A program made the position numbers and the translations under genes. A DNA stretch of 6,905 nt from Leptotrichia sp. oral taxon 215 (GTDB lineage: Bacteria > Fusobacteriota > Fusobacteriia > Fusobacteriales > Leptotrichiaceae): the NCBI GenBank assembly GCA_905371725.1, contig CAJPML010000052.1, positions 1-6,905 of the forward strand, read 5' to 3'. Position 1 is the first letter of the stretch. Each line of letters starts with the position of its first letter. The notes under the pieces were generated by a model. It had not been told where the DNA came from and did not search any database. It worked only from the letters and a program-made list of their open reading frames with translations. Below are positions 5,905 to 6,905 of the stretch, one piece after another.

Positions 5905-5998
5905 AAAGGATTATAGGTTACCTTTAACAACCTAAATACATTATATAAGGAGGTTGTATAGATAAATATTTTATATATTTATCATACAAGGAAATAAT
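5905..5998 (+). promoter_or_regulatory. Structured leader of the GyrI-like gene with competing helices
   Basis: Four helices can be drawn. AAAGG/CCTTT pairs 5905-5909 with 5921-5925. TAGGTT/AACCTA pairs 5914-5919 with 5929-5934 (helix A). ACAACCT/AGGTTGT pairs 5927-5933 with 5951-5957 (helix B), masking part of the AAGGAGG at 5947-5953. A 15-bp hairpin with one bulged A pairs 5954-5969 with 5975-5989 around a 5-nt loop (helix C). A and B share bases, as do B and C, so they exclude each other. The layout resembles a translational switch, or helix C could be a palindromic operator in DNA. No known riboswitch class is recognised. Confidence 0.45.
5947..5953 (+). promoter_or_regulatory. Strong SD placed at a distance from its start codon by a hairpin
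   Basis: AAGGAGG is 45 nt before the ATG at 5999, too far for normal use. The 36 bases directly after it (5954-5989) form hairpin C, and when this is folded exactly 9 nt (5990-5998) separate the SD from the ATG. A weaker AAGGA (5988-5992) at 6 nt from the ATG partly overlaps the hairpin and is the conventional alternative. Confidence 0.5.
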
Positions 5999-6463
5999 AT
6001 GAATATTACCATTCAGAAAAAGGAAGCATTTAAAGTTGCAGGAATAAATGTAAATAATATAGAGTCTTCATCTTGTCCAAAAGTGTGGGAAGAGCTGTTT
6101 TCAAAATATTCCCCTGAAAAACTGGAAAATCTTGGAAGTGGCCAAAGCTACGGGATGTGTCATGATGTGAAAAATACGAAAAAAATCAACTATATGGCAT
6201 GTTATGATGTAAGGGATATAGAAAAGGCAGAGAAAATGGGTCTTGAAATTGTGGAAGTAGCTGCGGCTGAATATGCAGTTGTGGAACTTACAGGAAAAAT
6301 ACCTGATTCAATCCATGCAGGCTGGAAATACGTATTTGAAGTGTTTTTTCCTGAACAGGGATACAGGTATTCAGGAAAACCTGATTTTGAAGTCTATTCA
6401 GAAGGGGATATGTCCAGTGAAACATATAAAATGGAGCTCTGGGTTCCTATAGCGAAGGAATAG
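5999..6463 (+). CDS. GyrI-like / effector-binding-domain protein
   Basis: Stand-alone small-molecule-binding protein of the GyrI-like (AraC effector-binding, SOUL/GyrI fold) superfamily; 154 residues is the usual single-domain length. Members bind hydrophobic or cationic drugs and metabolites, and some inhibit gyrase; the ligand here is unknown. Visible features: an N-terminal strand ITIQKKEAFKVAGINV (3-18), GQSYGMCHDV (48-57), the strand-helix YAVVELTGKIPDSIHAGWKYVFEVFFPE (92-119), the SGKPDFEVY strand (125-133), and the closing MELWVPI (145-151). Its Glu146 matches the conserved ligand-contacting acid of the family. There is no signal peptide or DNA-binding domain, so it is cytosolic. It is separated from its likely partner, the WYL regulator, by the insertion sequence. 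The leader is highly structured with two possible SD sites. The start at 5999 agrees with the domain start. No convincing promoter lies between the insertion sequence and the gene, so its expression may now depend on element transcription or an unseen promoter. Confidence 0.9.
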   Translation: MNITIQKKEAFKVAGINVNNIESSSCPKVWEELFSKYSPEKLENLGSGQSYGMCHDVKNTKKINYMACYDVRDIEKAEKMGLEIVEVAAAEYAVVELTGKIPDSIHAGWKYVFEVFFPEQGYRYSGKPDFEVYSEGDMSSETYKMELWVPIAKE

Positions 6464-6521
6464 GAATAAAAAATCTGTAAAATCTTAAGATATTTTCTTC
6501 TCTTAAATAAAAAAGAAATGA

Positions 6522-6764
6522 AATTGTGTACTGGCTCCAACAGATACGTTGATAGCCAATAGGAACAGCATTAATGTAAATGGTGGAGACTTTTTAAATT
6601 CCAAAAGGGTTACACTTGCAACAGGAAGACTAGACAACCTGAAATTAATAGACATGACATAAGGGAAGGGTTCGGTAGGTGAAAAGGGTTGTTGATGCAC
6701 TGACCTTTCAAAGCTTGAACTTATAGGTAAGACAGTGGTTACAAGAATGAATATTCAGCTTGAT
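6522..6764 (+). pseudogene. Decayed fragment of an FhaB-type TPS-domain haemagglutinin/adhesin
   Basis: One frame (6522 onward) reads APTDTLIANRNSINVNGGDF, then LNSKRVTLATGRLDNLKL, a stop (TAA 6660-6662), GKGSVGEKGC, a stop (TGA 6693-6695), TDLSKLELIGKTVVTRMNIQL, and a stop (TAA 6765-6767). This is the core of the two-partner-secretion (haemagglutination activity) domain of FhaB-like exoproteins: IANPNGINVNGG, then RVTLTTG, then the GKI.IGE.G turn and L.LI.RT. In intact proteins this part directs export through a TpsB outer-membrane pore. Here the signal peptide, the first part of the TPS domain and the whole repeat-rich body are absent, and the frame is broken at least twice. Codons 6546-6584 also deviate from consensus (NRNS for NPNG). 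It starts about 58 bp after the GyrI-like stop and has no SD of its own. Clearly a remnant left by recombination or decay. Confidence 0.75.
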
Positions 6765-6905
6765 TAAACGAAAAAATATGGGAAAAATGATATAATAGGT
6801 TGGATGAGAAATTGACAAATTGGAATTTGTAGAGGTGAGAAAAATGTAATGGCAACATATTCAACTTAAATCGAAATAGTATAAAATTACGAGGAGATTA
6901 TAAGA
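6765..6905 (+). other. Non-coding tail; possible end of the haemagglutinin remnant and an SD for a gene beyond the window
   Basis: No ORF of note on either strand. Fragments such as EKNVMATYS or DEKLTN in different frames may be further frameshifted haemagglutinin remains, but this is not firm. GAGGAG at 6891-6896 near the window end could be the SD of a gene starting just outside. Confidence 0.25.

Noticed and set aside
6481..6508. ATCTTAAGAT and TTAAGA/TCTTAA pairs as a terminator of the GyrI-like gene
   Set aside because: Short AT-only stems without a following T tract on the plus strand; not convincing.
6503..6700. 65-aa minus-strand ORF opposite the haemagglutinin remnant
   Set aside because: The plus strand shows clear TPS-domain similarity; the minus ORF has no SD or recognisable motif.
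6812..6817. TTGACA as a promoter -35 near the window end
   Set aside because: No -10-like hexamer at 16-18 bp spacing; the nearest AT-rich boxes are too far away.
1..6905. CRISPR array, tRNA or rRNA genes, toxin-antitoxin pair
   Set aside because: No regularly spaced repeats, no cloverleaf or rRNA signature, and no small paired ORFs with overlapping ends were seen.

Overview
The window looks like a chromosomal piece of a low-GC member of the Fusobacteriota, most probably Leptotrichia or a close relative. This is inferred from strong AT bias, A-rich codon use, Shine-Dalgarno (SD) sites of the AAGGAGG type, a typA/WYL-regulator/GyrI-like gene mix, and a decayed two-partner-secretion haemagglutinin fragment of a kind abundant in Leptotrichia. 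No rRNA or tRNA was seen, so the assignment is not proven.

Layout from left to right. (1) 1-1704: the 3' part of typA/bipA, a ribosome-associated translational GTPase, cut at its 5' end by the window edge. (2) 1780-2223: a small cytosolic protein of unknown function in the same direction, 75 bp behind typA. (3) 2260-2378: a long, nearly continuous imperfect palindrome in the gap between convergent genes. (4) 2487-3011, minus strand: a small predicted lipoprotein. (5) 3198-4157: a WYL-domain transcriptional regulator with its own promoter and a good intrinsic terminator. It is divergent from the lipoprotein gene. (6) 4273-4303: an orphan promoter, followed by an SD and a four-codon ORF. (7) About 4393-5880: an intact IS110-family insertion sequence with its transposase on the minus strand. 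Its roughly 200-nt region upstream of the transposase is a good candidate for the element's bridge RNA. (8) 5893-6463: a structured leader and a GyrI-like (AraC effector-binding-domain) small-molecule-binding protein gene. (9) 6522-6764: a decayed fragment of an FhaB-type TPS domain. Nothing clear follows to the window end.

How the parts may work together: the WYL regulator and the GyrI-like protein plausibly formed a neighbouring regulator/ligand-binding pair. The WYL gene ends in its own terminator, a new promoter follows about 50 bp later, and the insertion sequence lies between that promoter and the GyrI-like gene. A 12-nt sequence is found at both ends of the insertion, with a period of 1,488 bp. 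If the insertion is removed at that repeat, the orphan promoter is joined to the GyrI-like gene through a leader of about 200 nt that contains mutually exclusive hairpins. One of these hairpins places a strong AAGGAGG exactly 9 nt from the start codon. The most interesting signals are this leader, the candidate bridge RNA and the long palindrome. No wholly new multi-gene system is evident.
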